A DNA stretch of 64,000 bases from SZUA-36 sp963704855 (GCA_963704855.1 CAVPHY010000002.1:558001-622000); one strand, 5' to 3'. Shown: positions 18,701 through 29,092, counted from the stretch's first letter. Made by a program: numbers and translations. Notes: generated from the letters alone by a model not told the origin.

Positions 18701-19946
18701 TGACCTCTGAAAGAATATCCCATACCTCGGCGCGCTCAGTCTCCACCAGTTTCTTGGCGGCCTTGATTGTTGCTGCCATACCACGCAACTGCAATTTGCT
18801 GAATATGAATGGTTTGAACAACTCGAGCGCCATTTTCTTGGGCAGACCGCATTGATGCAACTTCAGCGTCGGACCAACTACGATCACCGAACGGCCGGAG
18901 TAATCCACACGTTTGCCAAGCAAGTTTTGACGGAAACGTCCCTGCTTACCCTTGATCATATCTGCCAGGGATTTCAATGGCCGACGATTGGTGCCAGTGA
19001 TAGCGCGACCGCGGCGCCCGTTGTCCAGCAACGCGTCCACGGATTCCTGCAACATACGCTTTTCATTGCGTACGATAATATCCGGCGCGTTCAATTCGAG
19101 CAGCCGTTTCAGACGGTTATTACGATTGATGACGCGGCGGTAGAGATCATTCAGATCCGAGGTCGCGAAACGTCCGCCATCCAGCGGCACCAGCGGACGC
19201 AAATCCGGAGGCAATACCGGCAAGACAGTCAGAACCATATACTCAGGACGGTTACCCGACTCGATAAATGCCTCTACAAGTTTGACACGCTTTGAAAAAC
19301 GTTTGAGCTTGGTCTCGGAGCGCGTTCCACCGATCTCTTCCCGAAGTTTAATCAGTTCTTCATTCAGGTTGATGGTGCGCAGCAATTCGAAAATTGCCTC
19401 TGCGCCCATTTTGGCCACGAACTCATCGCCGAACTCTTCGACAGCGTCAAGATACTGCTCATCTGTCATCAAGGCTCCACGCTCCAGCGTGGTCATGCCC
19501 TCATCGAGTACGACATAGGATTCAAAATACAGAATCCGCTCGATGTCACGCAGGGTCATATCAAGCATCAGGCCAATACGGGATGGCAAGGACTTGAGGA
19601 ACCATATGTGAGCAACCGGGCTTGCCAGGTCGATGTGAGCCATGCGCTCACGACGAACCTTCGTCAGGGTCACTTCGGTTCCACATTTCTCACAAACCAC
19701 GCCACGGTGCTTCATGCGCTTGTATTTACCGCAAAGGCACTCGTAGTCCTTTATTGGACCAAATATGGAGGCACAGAACAGACCATCACGCTCCGGCTTG
19801 AACGTCCGGTAATTGATGGTTTCAGGCTTTTTCACCTCGCCAAACGACCAAGAACGAATCAGATTCGGCGGAGCCAACCCTATCCGGATTGTGTCAAAAT
19901 TCAGCGGCTGGCGCTGACGATTATAGAGATTTAATAAGTCTCTCAC
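15729..19946 (-). CDS. rpoC: DNA-directed RNA polymerase beta' subunit
   Basis: 1405 residues from a GTG at 19946 (VRDLLNLYNRQRQPL), against 1407 in E. coli. AGGAG at 7 bases decides this start; the frame remains open 40 codons upstream into rpoB. The N-terminal zinc cluster (CLCG and CEKCG), the catalytic NADFDGDQMAVH near residue 460 and the C-terminal zinc cysteines are all visible. Beta' holds the active-site magnesium aspartates and the clamp. The C-terminus is acidic (EEFGELDDAAEASAKD). It lies 16 bases after rpoB. Confidence 0.97.
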   Translation of the reverse strand: MRDLLNLYNRQRQPLNFDTIRIGLAPPNLIRSWSFGEVKKPETINYRTFKPERDGLFCASIFGPIKDYECLCGKYKRMKHRGVVCEKCGTEVTLTKVRRERMAHIDLASPVAHIWFLKSLPSRIGLMLDMTLRDIERILYFESYVVLDEGMTTLERGALMTDEQYLDAVEEFGDEFVAKMGAEAIFELLRTINLNEELIKLREEIGGTRSETKLKRFSKRVKLVEAFIESGNRPEYMVLTVLPVLPPDLRPLVPLDGGRFATSDLNDLYRRVINRNNRLKRLLELNAPDIIVRNEKRMLQESVDALLDNGRRGRAITGTNRRPLKSLADMIKGKQGRFRQNLLGKRVDYSGRSVIVVGPTLKLHQCGLPKKMALELFKPFIFSKLQLRGMAATIKAAKKLVETERAEVWDILSEVIREHPVLLNRAPTLHRLGIQAFEPVLIEGKAIQLHPLVCTAFNADFDGDQMAVHVPLSIEAQLEARTLMMSSNNILSPANGEPIIVPTQDVVLGLYYMTRELAGVPGEEMYFSDISEVHRAYENRAVDLHAKIHVRIDETIISELGDERHETNLVTTTVGRALLAEIRPEGMPFRLLNEALKKKQISGLINSCYRRLGLKKTVVFADRLMYTGFRYATIAGISIGIEDLVIPDEKKSILETADNEVIEIQNQYISGLVTAGERYNKVVDIWSRTNEQVAKAMMAGMGKTAAKNLKGEDVEEDSMNSIFIMADSGARGSAAQIRQLAGMRGLMAKPDGSIIETPITANFREGLDVLQYFISTHGARKGLADTALKTANSGYLTRRLVDVAQDLVTTEIDCGTQNGLTMMPIVEGGDVVEALSERVLGRMTAADVQKPGTEDILCPRNTLLDEKWVEKLEKEGVDRLLVRSTITCETRYGVCAYCYGRDLARGKLVNLGEAVGVIAAQSIGEPGTQLTMRTFHIGGAASRAAAVDHIQTKSGGTVRLHNLKSVINADKHLVAVSRSGELSVIDEHGREKERYKIPYGAIVSIRDEDKVKSGQIVANWDPHTHPIVTEVAGSVSFHDFVDGITVNETVDEITGLSSLIVTDPKQRGSVGKDLKPMVSLSDKKGKPLYLAGTEIPAQYFLQALSIVSIRDGQEIAVGDVIARIPQESSKTRDITGGLPRVADLFEARKPKESAILAEVSGIFSFGKETKGKQRIVITKDDGEQYEELIPKWRHLIVFEGERVEKGETIADGEPNPHDILRLMGVEALSDYLTKEIQDVYRLQGVKINDKHIEVIVRQMLRKAEVRESGGTSLLMREQLDVVRVKEANAIAEREGGEPADYQRLLLGITKASLATESFISAASFQETTRVLTEAAVRGTSDHLRGLKENVIVGRLIPAGTGMAFHNSRKRPPEEDPEIDLAALAAAVAAEEFGELDDAAEASAKD

Positions 19947-19962
19947 CGCATATCTCCTCTGA

Positions 19963-22900
19963 TCATGTTTCTTCAAGTTCGATGTTAATTGCCAACGAGC
20001 GTATTTCCTTAACCAAAACGTTAAAGGACTCGGGCATGCTTGCCACCATCTCGTGGTTACCATCAACTATGTTTTTGTACATCTGGTTACGACCGGAGAC
20101 ATCATCGGATTTAACCGTCAACATCTCCTGTAGCGTGTAGGCTGCGCCATAGGCTTCAAGGGCCCAAACTTCCATTTCACCAAAACGCTGACCACCGAAC
20201 TGGGCTTTACCGCCGAGTGGTTGCTGTGTGACGAGGCTGTAAGGACCGGTTGAGCGCGCATGCATTTTGTCGTCAACCAGGTGGTTCAGTTTCAGCATAT
20301 ACATGTAACCAACCGTAACTGGGCGATCAAACGGATCACCTGTGCGGCCGTTGTATAATGTCGTCTGTCCGGATACCGGCAACCCAGCCATTTCCAGCAA
20401 ACGCTTGATTTCTGATTCCGCAGCACCGTCAAACACCGGTGTGGCCATCGGTACGCCAGCCTTCAGATTTCGCGCCATCTCATGGATTTCACCGGCAGAA
20501 AAGCTGTTCATGTTGACCCGGCCTTTCTGATCGCTGTTATAGATATCACTAAGGAACTGACGTATTTCCTCAGTTTTGGCGTTTTGCTCCAGCATCTCTG
20601 TAATCCGGTGCCCAAGGCCTTTTGCCGCCCAGCCCAAGTGCGTTTCCAACACCTGCCCAATATTCATTCGCGACGGAACACCAAGTGGATTGAGCACGAC
20701 ATCAACGGGCGTGCCATCTTCCATATAGGGCATGTCTTCCTGCGGAACGATCATGGATATAACACCCTTGTTACCATGACGGCCGGCCATCTTGTCACCG
20801 GGTTGGATACGGCGCTTGACGGCCATGTAGACCTTGACCATTTTGAGAACACCGGGGGCCAAATCATCACCCCGTGTAATCTTGCCCTTCTTCTCTTCAA
20901 ATCTTTCGTCGAATGCTTTGCGCTGATCTTTAACCTGGTCAGCGAGTTGCTCAACCAGGTCGTTCGTATCATTGTCCTGCATCCGTAACTTGAATTTATC
21001 TTCAGTATCGAGGCCTGCAAGATACTCGGCGGTGATTACAGTGCCTTTCTTAAGACCCTGGGGACCTTTATTGGCCACCTTGCCCACCAACACATTTTCC
21101 AGTCGCTGGTAGATGGCGGCCTCAACGATCCTCAACTGGTCATCCAGATCCTTTCTGACCTGGCGTAACTGGTCTTTTTCAATTGAAATCGCACGCTGGT
21201 CTTTTTCAACACCATCACGGGTGAAAACCTGTACGTCAATAACGGTACCGTCACTACCAGAGGAGACACGTAACGAGGTGTCTTTTACGTCCGAGGCTTT
21301 CTCACCGAAGATCGCGCGCAGCAATTTTTCTTCAGGTGTCAGCTGTGTTTCACCCTTAGGTGTTACCTTGCCGACCAGGATGTCGCCCGCTTTAACCTCA
21401 GCGCCAATATATACGATACCGGACTGATCGAGCTTGTTGAGGTTGTGTTCGCCAACATTCGGGATATCCGCGGTTATTTCCTCAGAACCCAGCTTGGTGT
21501 CACGCGCAACGCAGGTCAGTTCCACGATATGGATGGTTGTGAAACGGTCTTCCTGTACGACCCTTTCAGAAATCAGGATTGAATCCTCAAAGTTGTAACC
21601 GTTCCACGGCATGAACGCGATCAGCATATTCTGTCCCAACGCGAGTTCACCGAGATCGGTTGACGGACCGTCAGCCAGCACATCACCCTTGGTGACGATA
21701 TCACCAACCCTGACCAGCGGACGCTGATTCATACAGGTGTTCTGATTGGAGCGCTGATACTTGACCAGGTTATAGATATCCACACCGGGATCACCGGTGG
21801 GAACTTCCACTTCATTAACATGGACAACGATACGCCCGGCATCAACCTGGTCAACAACACCACCACGCTTGGCGACGGCGGTTACACCGGAATCCGTTGC
21901 AACCACGCGCTCCATACCGGTACCCACCAATGGCTTTTCAGCAATCAGCGTGGGTACAGCCTGGCGCTGCATGTTCGAACCCATCAATGCACGGTTGGCG
22001 TCATCATGCTCAAGGAAGGGCACCAGTGACGCTGCCACAGAAACAATCTGCTTGGGTGACACGTCCATGTAGGTAACTTCACTTGGTTCTTTCAGCGTGA
22101 ACTCACCCATGTGCCGACAGGGGATAAAATCGTCTACAAATTTACCACTGGCATCGAGTGCGGCATTTGCCTGCGCAATAACATAGTCACCTTCAACAAT
22201 GGCTGAAAGGTATTCCACTTCACTGGTGACTTTGCCATTAACCACTTTACGATAGGGCGTTTCCAGGAAGCCATAATCATTGGTCCTGGCATACACGGCA
22301 AGTGAGTTGATCAAACCGATATTCGGACCTTCAGGGGTCTCAATTGGACAGACGCGGCCATAATGGGTCGGGTGAACGTCCCGGACTTCAAAGCCGGCGC
22401 GCTCGCGGGTCAATCCGCCCGGGCCCAGTGCGGAAACACGGCGTTTATGTGTCACTTCGGACAGGGGGTTGTTCTGGTCCATGAACTGGCTAAGCTGGCT
22501 CGAACCAAAAAACTCCTTGATTGCAGCCGCTACCGGTTTGGCGTTGATTAGCTCCTGCGGTGAAAGATCTTCGCTTTCGGCCACTGACAAACGCTCGCGC
22601 ACTGCACGCTCTACCCTGACAACACCGACGCGAAATACGTTTTCCGTCATTTCGCCTACGCTGCGTACACGCCGGTTACCCAGGTGGTCGATGTCGTCAA
22701 CGGTACCATTACCATTACGAATGTCGATCAGCACCTTCAATACGGCAAGGATATCTTCACGATCGAGGACACCCGGGCCCTCAATCTCTTCGCGCCCAAC
22801 GCGGCGATTGAACTTCATCCGGCCCACCCCGGACAGGTCATAACGCTCTTCGGTGAAGAAAAGGTTCTTGAACAGGTTCTGCGCCGCTTCTTTAGTCGGT

Positions 22901-24045
22901 GGTTCGCCGGGGCGCATCATGCGGTAAATTTCAACCAATGCTTCAAGTTCATTGGTTGAGGCGTCTATATTCAGTGTATTTGAGATATAAGGGCCCTGGT
23001 CCAGGTCATTGACATACAAGATTTCAAATTTCTTGACGCCTGCCTCGCGAATCTTCCCGAGCAGTTCCTCGGTGATTTCAGCATTGGCATCTGCCAGTAC
23101 TTCGCCCGACTCTTTGTCGATCAGGCCATGGGCAATAATTTTGCCCAACAGGTAATCATCAGGCACCTGAAGCGCCTTGATTCCTGCCTCGTGAATCATC
23201 TTGACATGACGTGCAGTGATGCGTTTGCCGTAAGCGACAATCACACTGCCTTGCTTGTCAACGATATCGAACAATGCGGAATCGCCACGCAAGCGCTCCG
23301 GCACCAGTTCGAGTTTTGCACCTTCTTTGAGCAGTGAAATATTGCTGGTTTCAAAGAATGTATCCAGTATTTCCTCGTTGTTCATACCCAGAGCACGAAG
23401 CAACACGGTTACCGGCAACTTTCTGCGTCTGTCAATGCGGGTAAAAATCCCGTCTTTGGCATCGAATTCAAAATCCAGCCATGAGCCACGATAAGGAATG
23501 ACCCGGGCAGAAAAAAGAAGCTTGCCACTTGAATGGGTTTTGCCCTTGTCATGATCAAAAAATACGCCCGGTGAGCGGTGCAACTGTGAAACGATCACGC
23601 GCTCGGTACCGTTGATAACAAAGGTTCCGGTCTTGGTCATCAGTGGCAGGTCGCCCATATAGACTTCCTGCTCCTTCACATATTTCACCGGCTTTTGCTT
23701 GGCCGAACTTTCCTTGTCATAAATGACCAGACGGACCTTTACACGCAAAGGTGCCGCATAAGTCATGCCACGAAGTTTGCATTCGCGCACATTGAACGGT
23801 GGGTTCCCGAGTTTATAGCTGACATATTCAAGTGCAGCATTACGGGAATAGGAAACAATCGGGAAGACCGACATGAGTGCGCCGTGGAGTCCACGTTCAC
23901 GTCGTTCATCCGGTTTTGTTTCAAGTTGCAGGAATTCCGCATAAGACCGGATCTGGGTCTGCAAAAGATTGGGGACTTCCAAGATCGCCTGGCTCTTGCC
24001 AAAATCTTTACGGATACGCTTTTTCTCAGTAAATGAGTAATTCAT
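19963..24045 (-). CDS. rpoB: DNA-directed RNA polymerase beta subunit
   Basis: 1360 residues from the ATG at 24045 (MNYSFTEKKRIRKDFGK), preceded by AGGTGG. A GTG four codons earlier is in frame but too close to that site. The rifampicin region (SSQLSQFMDQNNPLSE, then THKRRVSALGPGGLTRERAG) matches sensitive enzymes. Beta forms the catalytic cleft with beta'. It follows rplL by 123 bases that contain a hairpin but no clear full terminator, as expected for partial read-through from rplJL. Confidence 0.97.
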   Translation of the reverse strand: MNYSFTEKKRIRKDFGKSQAILEVPNLLQTQIRSYAEFLQLETKPDERRERGLHGALMSVFPIVSYSRNAALEYVSYKLGNPPFNVRECKLRGMTYAAPLRVKVRLVIYDKESSAKQKPVKYVKEQEVYMGDLPLMTKTGTFVINGTERVIVSQLHRSPGVFFDHDKGKTHSSGKLLFSARVIPYRGSWLDFEFDAKDGIFTRIDRRRKLPVTVLLRALGMNNEEILDTFFETSNISLLKEGAKLELVPERLRGDSALFDIVDKQGSVIVAYGKRITARHVKMIHEAGIKALQVPDDYLLGKIIAHGLIDKESGEVLADANAEITEELLGKIREAGVKKFEILYVNDLDQGPYISNTLNIDASTNELEALVEIYRMMRPGEPPTKEAAQNLFKNLFFTEERYDLSGVGRMKFNRRVGREEIEGPGVLDREDILAVLKVLIDIRNGNGTVDDIDHLGNRRVRSVGEMTENVFRVGVVRVERAVRERLSVAESEDLSPQELINAKPVAAAIKEFFGSSQLSQFMDQNNPLSEVTHKRRVSALGPGGLTRERAGFEVRDVHPTHYGRVCPIETPEGPNIGLINSLAVYARTNDYGFLETPYRKVVNGKVTSEVEYLSAIVEGDYVIAQANAALDASGKFVDDFIPCRHMGEFTLKEPSEVTYMDVSPKQIVSVAASLVPFLEHDDANRALMGSNMQRQAVPTLIAEKPLVGTGMERVVATDSGVTAVAKRGGVVDQVDAGRIVVHVNEVEVPTGDPGVDIYNLVKYQRSNQNTCMNQRPLVRVGDIVTKGDVLADGPSTDLGELALGQNMLIAFMPWNGYNFEDSILISERVVQEDRFTTIHIVELTCVARDTKLGSEEITADIPNVGEHNLNKLDQSGIVYIGAEVKAGDILVGKVTPKGETQLTPEEKLLRAIFGEKASDVKDTSLRVSSGSDGTVIDVQVFTRDGVEKDQRAISIEKDQLRQVRKDLDDQLRIVEAAIYQRLENVLVGKVANKGPQGLKKGTVITAEYLAGLDTEDKFKLRMQDNDTNDLVEQLADQVKDQRKAFDERFEEKKGKITRGDDLAPGVLKMVKVYMAVKRRIQPGDKMAGRHGNKGVISMIVPQEDMPYMEDGTPVDVVLNPLGVPSRMNIGQVLETHLGWAAKGLGHRITEMLEQNAKTEEIRQFLSDIYNSDQKGRVNMNSFSAGEIHEMARNLKAGVPMATPVFDGAAESEIKRLLEMAGLPVSGQTTLYNGRTGDPFDRPVTVGYMYMLKLNHLVDDKMHARSTGPYSLVTQQPLGGKAQFGGQRFGEMEVWALEAYGAAYTLQEMLTVKSDDVSGRNQMYKNIVDGNHEMVASMPESFNVLVKEIRSLAINIELEET

Positions 24046-24107
24046 GTTACCAACCACCTCTTTGCGACCCGGGCAATGGTCGCGTCATAAAATGACAAGC
24101 AGGAACA

Positions 24108-24131
24108 GGCCGGGGATGTAAATCCCCAGCC
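24108..24131 (-). promoter_or_regulatory. Hairpin in the rplL-rpoB spacer
   Basis: Minus strand: GGCTGGGGAT (24131-24122), a 4-base loop, then ATCCCCGGCC (24117-24108). The core GGGGAT/ATCCCC is perfect. No T tract follows, so it is not a plain terminator. In E. coli this spacer holds an attenuator and an RNase III site that lower rpoBC output relative to rplJL. A similar role here is inference from position. Confidence 0.5.
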
Positions 24132-24168
24132 GGATCCGTCTTACTTCTCGTAAATCAAAAAAATTGAC

Positions 24169-24543
24169 TTACTTAACTTCTACGGTAGCGCCTGCCTCTT
24201 CGAGTTTCTTCTTCAACTCTTCAGCTTCAGCTGCCGGAATACCTTCTTTCACTGCGGTCGGTGCACCTTCAACAAGATCCTTGGCTTCTTTAAGGCCCAG
24301 TCCAGTGATTTCACGAACAGCTTTAATAACCGGAACCTTGCTGCTGCCGAAGGAAGCCAGAATCACGCTGAACTCTGTCTTTTCTTCCGCGACAGCTACT
24401 TCAGCTGCAGGACCAGCAGCCACTGCAACCGGAGCAGCAGCGGATACACCAAACTTTTCTTCCATGGCGCTGATCAGATCAACTACATCCATAACGCTCA
24501 TGTTAGAAATTGTTTCTAAAATATCTTCTTTTGAAACGGCCAT
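24169..24543 (-). CDS. rplL: 50S ribosomal protein L7/L12
   Basis: 124 residues. An N-terminal dimerisation helix (SKEDILETISNMSVMDVVDL) is followed by an alanine-rich hinge (SAAAPVAVAAGPAAE, about residues 34-48) and the factor-binding domain with KVPVIKAVREITGLGLKEAK. L12 forms the stalk that recruits GTPase factors. GGGAGACGAC precedes the ATG. A small hairpin (GGTAACC/GGTTACC, 24568-24585) lies between rplJ and rplL. Confidence 0.97.
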   Translation of the reverse strand: MAVSKEDILETISNMSVMDVVDLISAMEEKFGVSAAAPVAVAAGPAAEVAVAEEKTEFSVILASFGSSKVPVIKAVREITGLGLKEAKDLVEGAPTAVKEGIPAAEAEELKKKLEEAGATVEVK

Positions 24544-24603
24544 TGTCGTCTCCCTTGTGTCGATTAAGGTAACCTCGCGGTTACCGGGGTTTAGTTAAAA
24601 ATT

Positions 24604-25131
24604 TCAGGCAGCTTGTTTTGCATCACGAACTGCGGCAAAAGTACGAACCAGTTTGGTATGCGGCTCGGCCAGTGTACGGACGAATTTCTCGACCGGTGCT
24701 TTCATTACGCCCATCAATATTGCAATCGCCTGATCGTAAGTTGGCAGACTGGACAGACGGTCCAGTTCCGAAGCTGGATAAACCTCTCCACCAACAGCAA
24801 CAAGCTTTGCAATAAGTTTGCCATTCGACTTTACATAGTCTTTGACAAGACGCGCAGCAGCACCTGGATCTTCCATACTGAAAGCCAGGAGCAGTGGTCC
24901 CGTCAGGGAGTCCTGCATGCATTCAAACTCGGTACCTTCTACAGCCCGGCGCACCAACGTGTTCTTGACCACCTTGAGGTAAACGCCACCTTCACGTGCC
25001 TTAACACGCAAATCTGTCATTTCCCCAACGGTCAGGCCACGGTACTCCGCTGCCACAGCAGCCAATGCGACCTTGGCAACTTCCGCCACTTCCGCAACAA
25101 CTGCTTTCTTCTGCTCAATACTCAGAGCCAT
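24604..25131 (-). CDS. rplJ: 50S ribosomal protein L10
   Basis: 175 residues from the ATG at 25131 (MALSIEQKKAVVAEV), with GGAGG at good spacing. A 13-codon upstream extension in the same frame is rejected. L10 anchors the L12 stalk through its C-terminal helix. Together with L12 it represses its own mRNA by binding the leader in E. coli, and a matching leader is visible at 25286-25375. Confidence 0.95.
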   Translation of the reverse strand: MALSIEQKKAVVAEVAEVAKVALAAVAAEYRGLTVGEMTDLRVKAREGGVYLKVVKNTLVRRAVEGTEFECMQDSLTGPLLLAFSMEDPGAAARLVKDYVKSNGKLIAKLVAVGGEVYPASELDRLSSLPTYDQAIAILMGVMKAPVEKFVRTLAEPHTKLVRTFAAVRDAKQAA

Positions 25132-25236
25132 TTGATACCTCCAAGAGTCAAATAACCGGTTTCCCGGCATGGTTAACGACTCATGACACCCGCTTTCGCG
25201 GATGGCACAGGACCTACATCGGTCCTTCAGTGGCTA

Positions 25237-25282
25237 CCCCGCTTCTCAATCGTGCTATCTCAAACTCAATTGAGAAGCGGGG
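25237..25282 (-). promoter_or_regulatory. Strong hairpin in the rplJ leader
   Basis: Arms of 14 bases, CCCCGCTTCTCAAT at 25237-25250 and its exact complement at 25269-25282, enclose an 18-base loop. It directly follows the L10 leader fold in the transcript and lies about 105 bases before rplJ. No long T tract follows, so it is more likely a structural or processing element than a terminator. The remaining bases up to rplJ contain another small GGACC/GGTCC hairpin (25210-25225). Confidence 0.6.
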
Positions 25283-25285
25283 GCT

Positions 25286-25375
25286 CCACCATCTGCGTAG
25301 GCAGTGACCGGTCTCCCGGAACACGCTTAAACCTGCTCGCTGCTATTAACAGCAAGCCGATACCTACGGTCTTTG
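25286..25375 (-). promoter_or_regulatory. L10 leader (rplJL autoregulatory mRNA element)
   Basis: On the minus strand GACCGTAGG (25371-25363) can pair with CCTACGCAGATGGT (25301-25288). This closes a branched region rich in small hairpins, such as GCTGTTAATAGC-type TTGCTGTTAATAGCA. The paired segments resemble the base of the known L10 leader of gammaproteobacteria, where L10-(L12)4 binds to repress translation. Position in the 338-base rplA-rplJ spacer agrees. Recognised by eye, not by a covariance model. Confidence 0.65.
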
Positions 25376-25469
25376 ACGGCCTACCTCCCGTTATACATTT
25401 ATCGGATTACCCGATAACAATACAACCGGAATCAGCCCGCCGTTCCAACCGCTTTCACGGATGAAATTC

Positions 25470-26165
25470 CTAAAATTTTATTGCTGAATGATCCACCACA
25501 AGACCCGGGCCCATCGTGGTCGATATCGCGACCTTCCTCAGGTACTGGCCCTTAGCTGACGCCGGCTTCAGTTTTACGAGATCTGAAAGCAGGGCTGTGA
25601 GGTTGCCGCGTAACGCCTCCACCTCGAAATCCACCTTTCCAATCGTGCTGTGGATGATGCCGCCTTTGTCGGTTCTGAAGCGAACCTGTCCGGCCTTGGC
25701 ATTCCTGACCGCTGCAGCCACGTCGGTGGCAACCGTTCCTACCTTGGGATTCGGCATAAGGCCCCTTGGCCCCAAAACCTGGCCAAGCTTACCTACAACA
25801 CGCATTGCATCCGGTGTCGCGATGACGACATCGAAGTTGAGGTCTCCACCCTTGATCTGATCGTGCAGATCATCCATGCCGACAACATCCGCGCCCGCTT
25901 CGAGTGCTTTTTCGACGTTGTCACCCTGGGTGAAAACAGCAACCCGCACTGACTTACCGGTGCCATTTGGCAGCACGGTTGCTCCGCGTACGTTCTGGTC
26001 TGATTTTCTTGGATCGACACCCAGCCGGATAGCCACGTCGACAGATTCCTTGAATTTAACACTGCTCAGCTTCTTGAGAAGTTCGAACGCGTCATCAACC
26101 AAGTAAACCTTACCTGCTTCAAGCTGTTCACGAATCGCTTTATTGCGTTTAGTTGCACTGACCAT
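25470..26165 (-). CDS. rplA: 50S ribosomal protein L1
   Basis: 231 residues (E. coli 234). The conserved MPNPKVGTVATDVAAAVRNAK lies in the second domain (shown in part) and the C-terminal STTMGPGLVVD is present. L1 forms the mobile stalk at the E site. In E. coli it represses rplKA by binding near the rplK start. Its ATG overlaps the rplK stop as TGATG. Confidence 0.96.
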   Translation of the reverse strand: MVSATKRNKAIREQLEAGKVYLVDDAFELLKKLSSVKFKESVDVAIRLGVDPRKSDQNVRGATVLPNGTGKSVRVAVFTQGDNVEKALEAGADVVGMDDLHDQIKGGDLNFDVVIATPDAMRVVGKLGQVLGPRGLMPNPKVGTVATDVAAAVRNAKAGQVRFRTDKGGIIHSTIGKVDFEVEALRGNLTALLSDLVKLKPASAKGQYLRKVAISTTMGPGLVVDHSAIKF

Positions 26166-26599
26166 CAGATTACACCCTCCACGTTCAAACCCATGCTCCG
26201 GGCCGAGCCCGCAATGGTGCGCACCGCTGCATCCAGGCTGGCTGCCGTCAGATCGGGCTGTTTTGCCTTGGCAATTTCCTCTAACTGTGCGCGCGTCACC
26301 GTACCAACCTTATTGGTGTTAGGCTCACCGCTGCCTTTCGGAATACCCGCAATTTTTTTCAACAGCACCGCTGCCGGAGGGGTCTTGGTGATAAAGGTGA
26401 AGCTGCGATCGGCGTAAACCGTAATCACGACTGGCAATGGTAAGCCCGGTTCGGTTTTCTGGGTTGCTGCATTAAATGACTTGCAGAACTCCATGATATT
26501 CACACCGTGCTGTCCAAGCGCCGGACCAACTGGAGGACTGGGGTTTGCCTGCCCTGCCTTAACCTGCAACTTTATGTATGCAGTGACTTTCTTAGCCAT
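26165..26599 (-). CDS. rplK: 50S ribosomal protein L11
   Basis: 144 residues starting MAKKVTAYIKLQVKAGQANP. It contains the proline-rich SPPVGPALGQHGVNIMEFCK and the C-terminal rRNA-binding GSARSMGLNVEG. L11 binds the GTPase-associated centre and is needed for RelA activation. The rplK-nusG gap is 142 bases; I saw no clear terminator or promoter there. Confidence 0.96.
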   Translation of the reverse strand: MAKKVTAYIKLQVKAGQANPSPPVGPALGQHGVNIMEFCKSFNAATQKTEPGLPLPVVITVYADRSFTFITKTPPAAVLLKKIAGIPKGSGEPNTNKVGTVTRAQLEEIAKAKQPDLTAASLDAAVRTIAGSARSMGLNVEGVI

Positions 26600-26741
26600 G
26601 TTTTACTCCCCGGGTTCAAGCGCCCGCTAACTCAGTAGCAAGGCTCCCCGTATTTGTTATGACACGCCTGAAGAACTATCGCCTTCATTTGTGCCGGTTC
26701 ATATTCGCTCGGCATCTCTCGCCGGCGAAAAATTCAATATG

Positions 26742-27275
26742 TCAGGCTTTCTCAACCTGGTGGAAATTCAGCTCCACGGGTGTCGAACGACCGAAAATCA
26801 GCACTGCAACACGCAGGCGATTTTTCTCGTAGTTGACTTCCTCGACCGTGCCGTTGAAATCATTGAACGGCCCGTCAACAACACGCACCATCTCGCCTGG
26901 CTCGAACAGTATCTTCGGCCGCGGCTTGTCCACACCTTCCTGAACACGGCTCAAAATGGTATTGGCTTCCTTTTGAGAAATCGCCGCCGGCTTATCAGAC
27001 GTACCGCCAATAAAACCCATCACCTTGGGTACTTCTTTGACCAGGTGCCAGGTCTCGTCATTCATTTCCATTTCCACCAGCACATAGCCGGGGAAAAATT
27101 TTCGATCTGAACGGCGTTTTTGTCCGCCCTTCATTTCAACCACTTCTTCTGTCGGTACGAGGACATCACCAAACATGTCTTCCATGCCGGCCCGCGCAAT
27201 TCGTTCCTGCAAAGAACGCTGAACCTGTTTTTCAAAACCTGAAAAAGCGTGTATTACATACCAGCGCTTACTCAT
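26742..27275 (-). CDS. nusG: Transcription termination/antitermination factor NusG
   Basis: 177 residues from the ATG at 27275 (MSKRWYVIHAFSGFE), two bases after the secE stop. The frame extends 46 codons upstream inside secE and is rejected there. The NGN domain includes KRRSDRKFFPGYVLVEM. A C-terminal KOW domain starts near FEPGEMVRVVDGPF. NusG binds RNA polymerase and links it to Rho or to S10 on the ribosome. Confidence 0.97.
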   Translation of the reverse strand: MSKRWYVIHAFSGFEKQVQRSLQERIARAGMEDMFGDVLVPTEEVVEMKGGQKRRSDRKFFPGYVLVEMEMNDETWHLVKEVPKVMGFIGGTSDKPAAISQKEANTILSRVQEGVDKPRPKILFEPGEMVRVVDGPFNDFNGTVEEVNYEKNRLRVAVLIFGRSTPVELNFHQVEKA

Positions 27276-27277
27276 GA

Positions 27278-27661
27278 TCAGCCGCCCCCGCTTAGCAGGC
27301 TGCGCACCAATGCACCAATCATCCAGTCGACCGCTGCCAAAAACAGCGAGATGATGATCACCACGATAATGACCATCAATGATGTCTGCACGGCTTCCTG
27401 ATGGGTTGGCCACACCACTTTACGGCGTTCAATATCAGACTCTTTCAGGAAGCGGAAAAACGTTCCGCCTTTCTGTGTTTGGGCTGCCACCCATGAGGCA
27501 AGCAAGGTCACAACAATCAAAGCCGCTACCCTAACCGGTGTTATCGCCAGGTCCTGATAGTAATAGTAAGCCGCGATCCCACCCAGCAACATGATGATTG
27601 AGACCAACAGCAATGACGTGTCTGCAAATGCTGATCTGCTATTTTCTACTTTGCTGTTCAT
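27278..27661 (-). CDS. secE: Preprotein translocase subunit SecE
   Basis: 127 residues with three predicted membrane helices (about residues 16-34, 42-60 and 93-118), as in enterobacterial SecE. The conserved amphipathic segment contains RFLKESDIERRKVVWPT. SecE clamps SecY in the translocation channel. It is the first protein gene after tRNA-Trp and is tightly coupled to nusG. Confidence 0.96.
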   Translation of the reverse strand: MNSKVENSRSAFADTSLLLVSIIMLLGGIAAYYYYQDLAITPVRVAALIVVTLLASWVAAQTQKGGTFFRFLKESDIERRKVVWPTHQEAVQTSLMVIIVVIIISLFLAAVDWMIGALVRSLLSGGG

Positions 27662-27744
27662 ATTTCGCCGCTCTGTTCATTCCTGTGCTTGTTGTTACCA
27701 TTCCGGCTGACCAAAGCAGCCGATACCATGTCCGAATGCGGTGC

Positions 27745-27820
<76 letters not shown>

Positions 27821-27901
27821 TTCATTACCGCATCAGACCAGAAAGCTGACAAACCCTGGGGTACGCCAGCTTCCTGTAGAACAACAATATGTTAATCTGC
27901 C

Positions 27902-29092
<1,191 letters not shown>

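Noticed and set aside
27276..27413. 46-codon N-terminal extension of nusG
   Set aside because: It lies within secE in another frame; the family start is MSKRWYVIHAFSGFE.
27826..27862. TTGTCA-17-GGTAAT as a promoter for tRNA-Trp
   Set aside because: The -10 would end three bases before the mature 5' end, so the start site would fall inside the tRNA.
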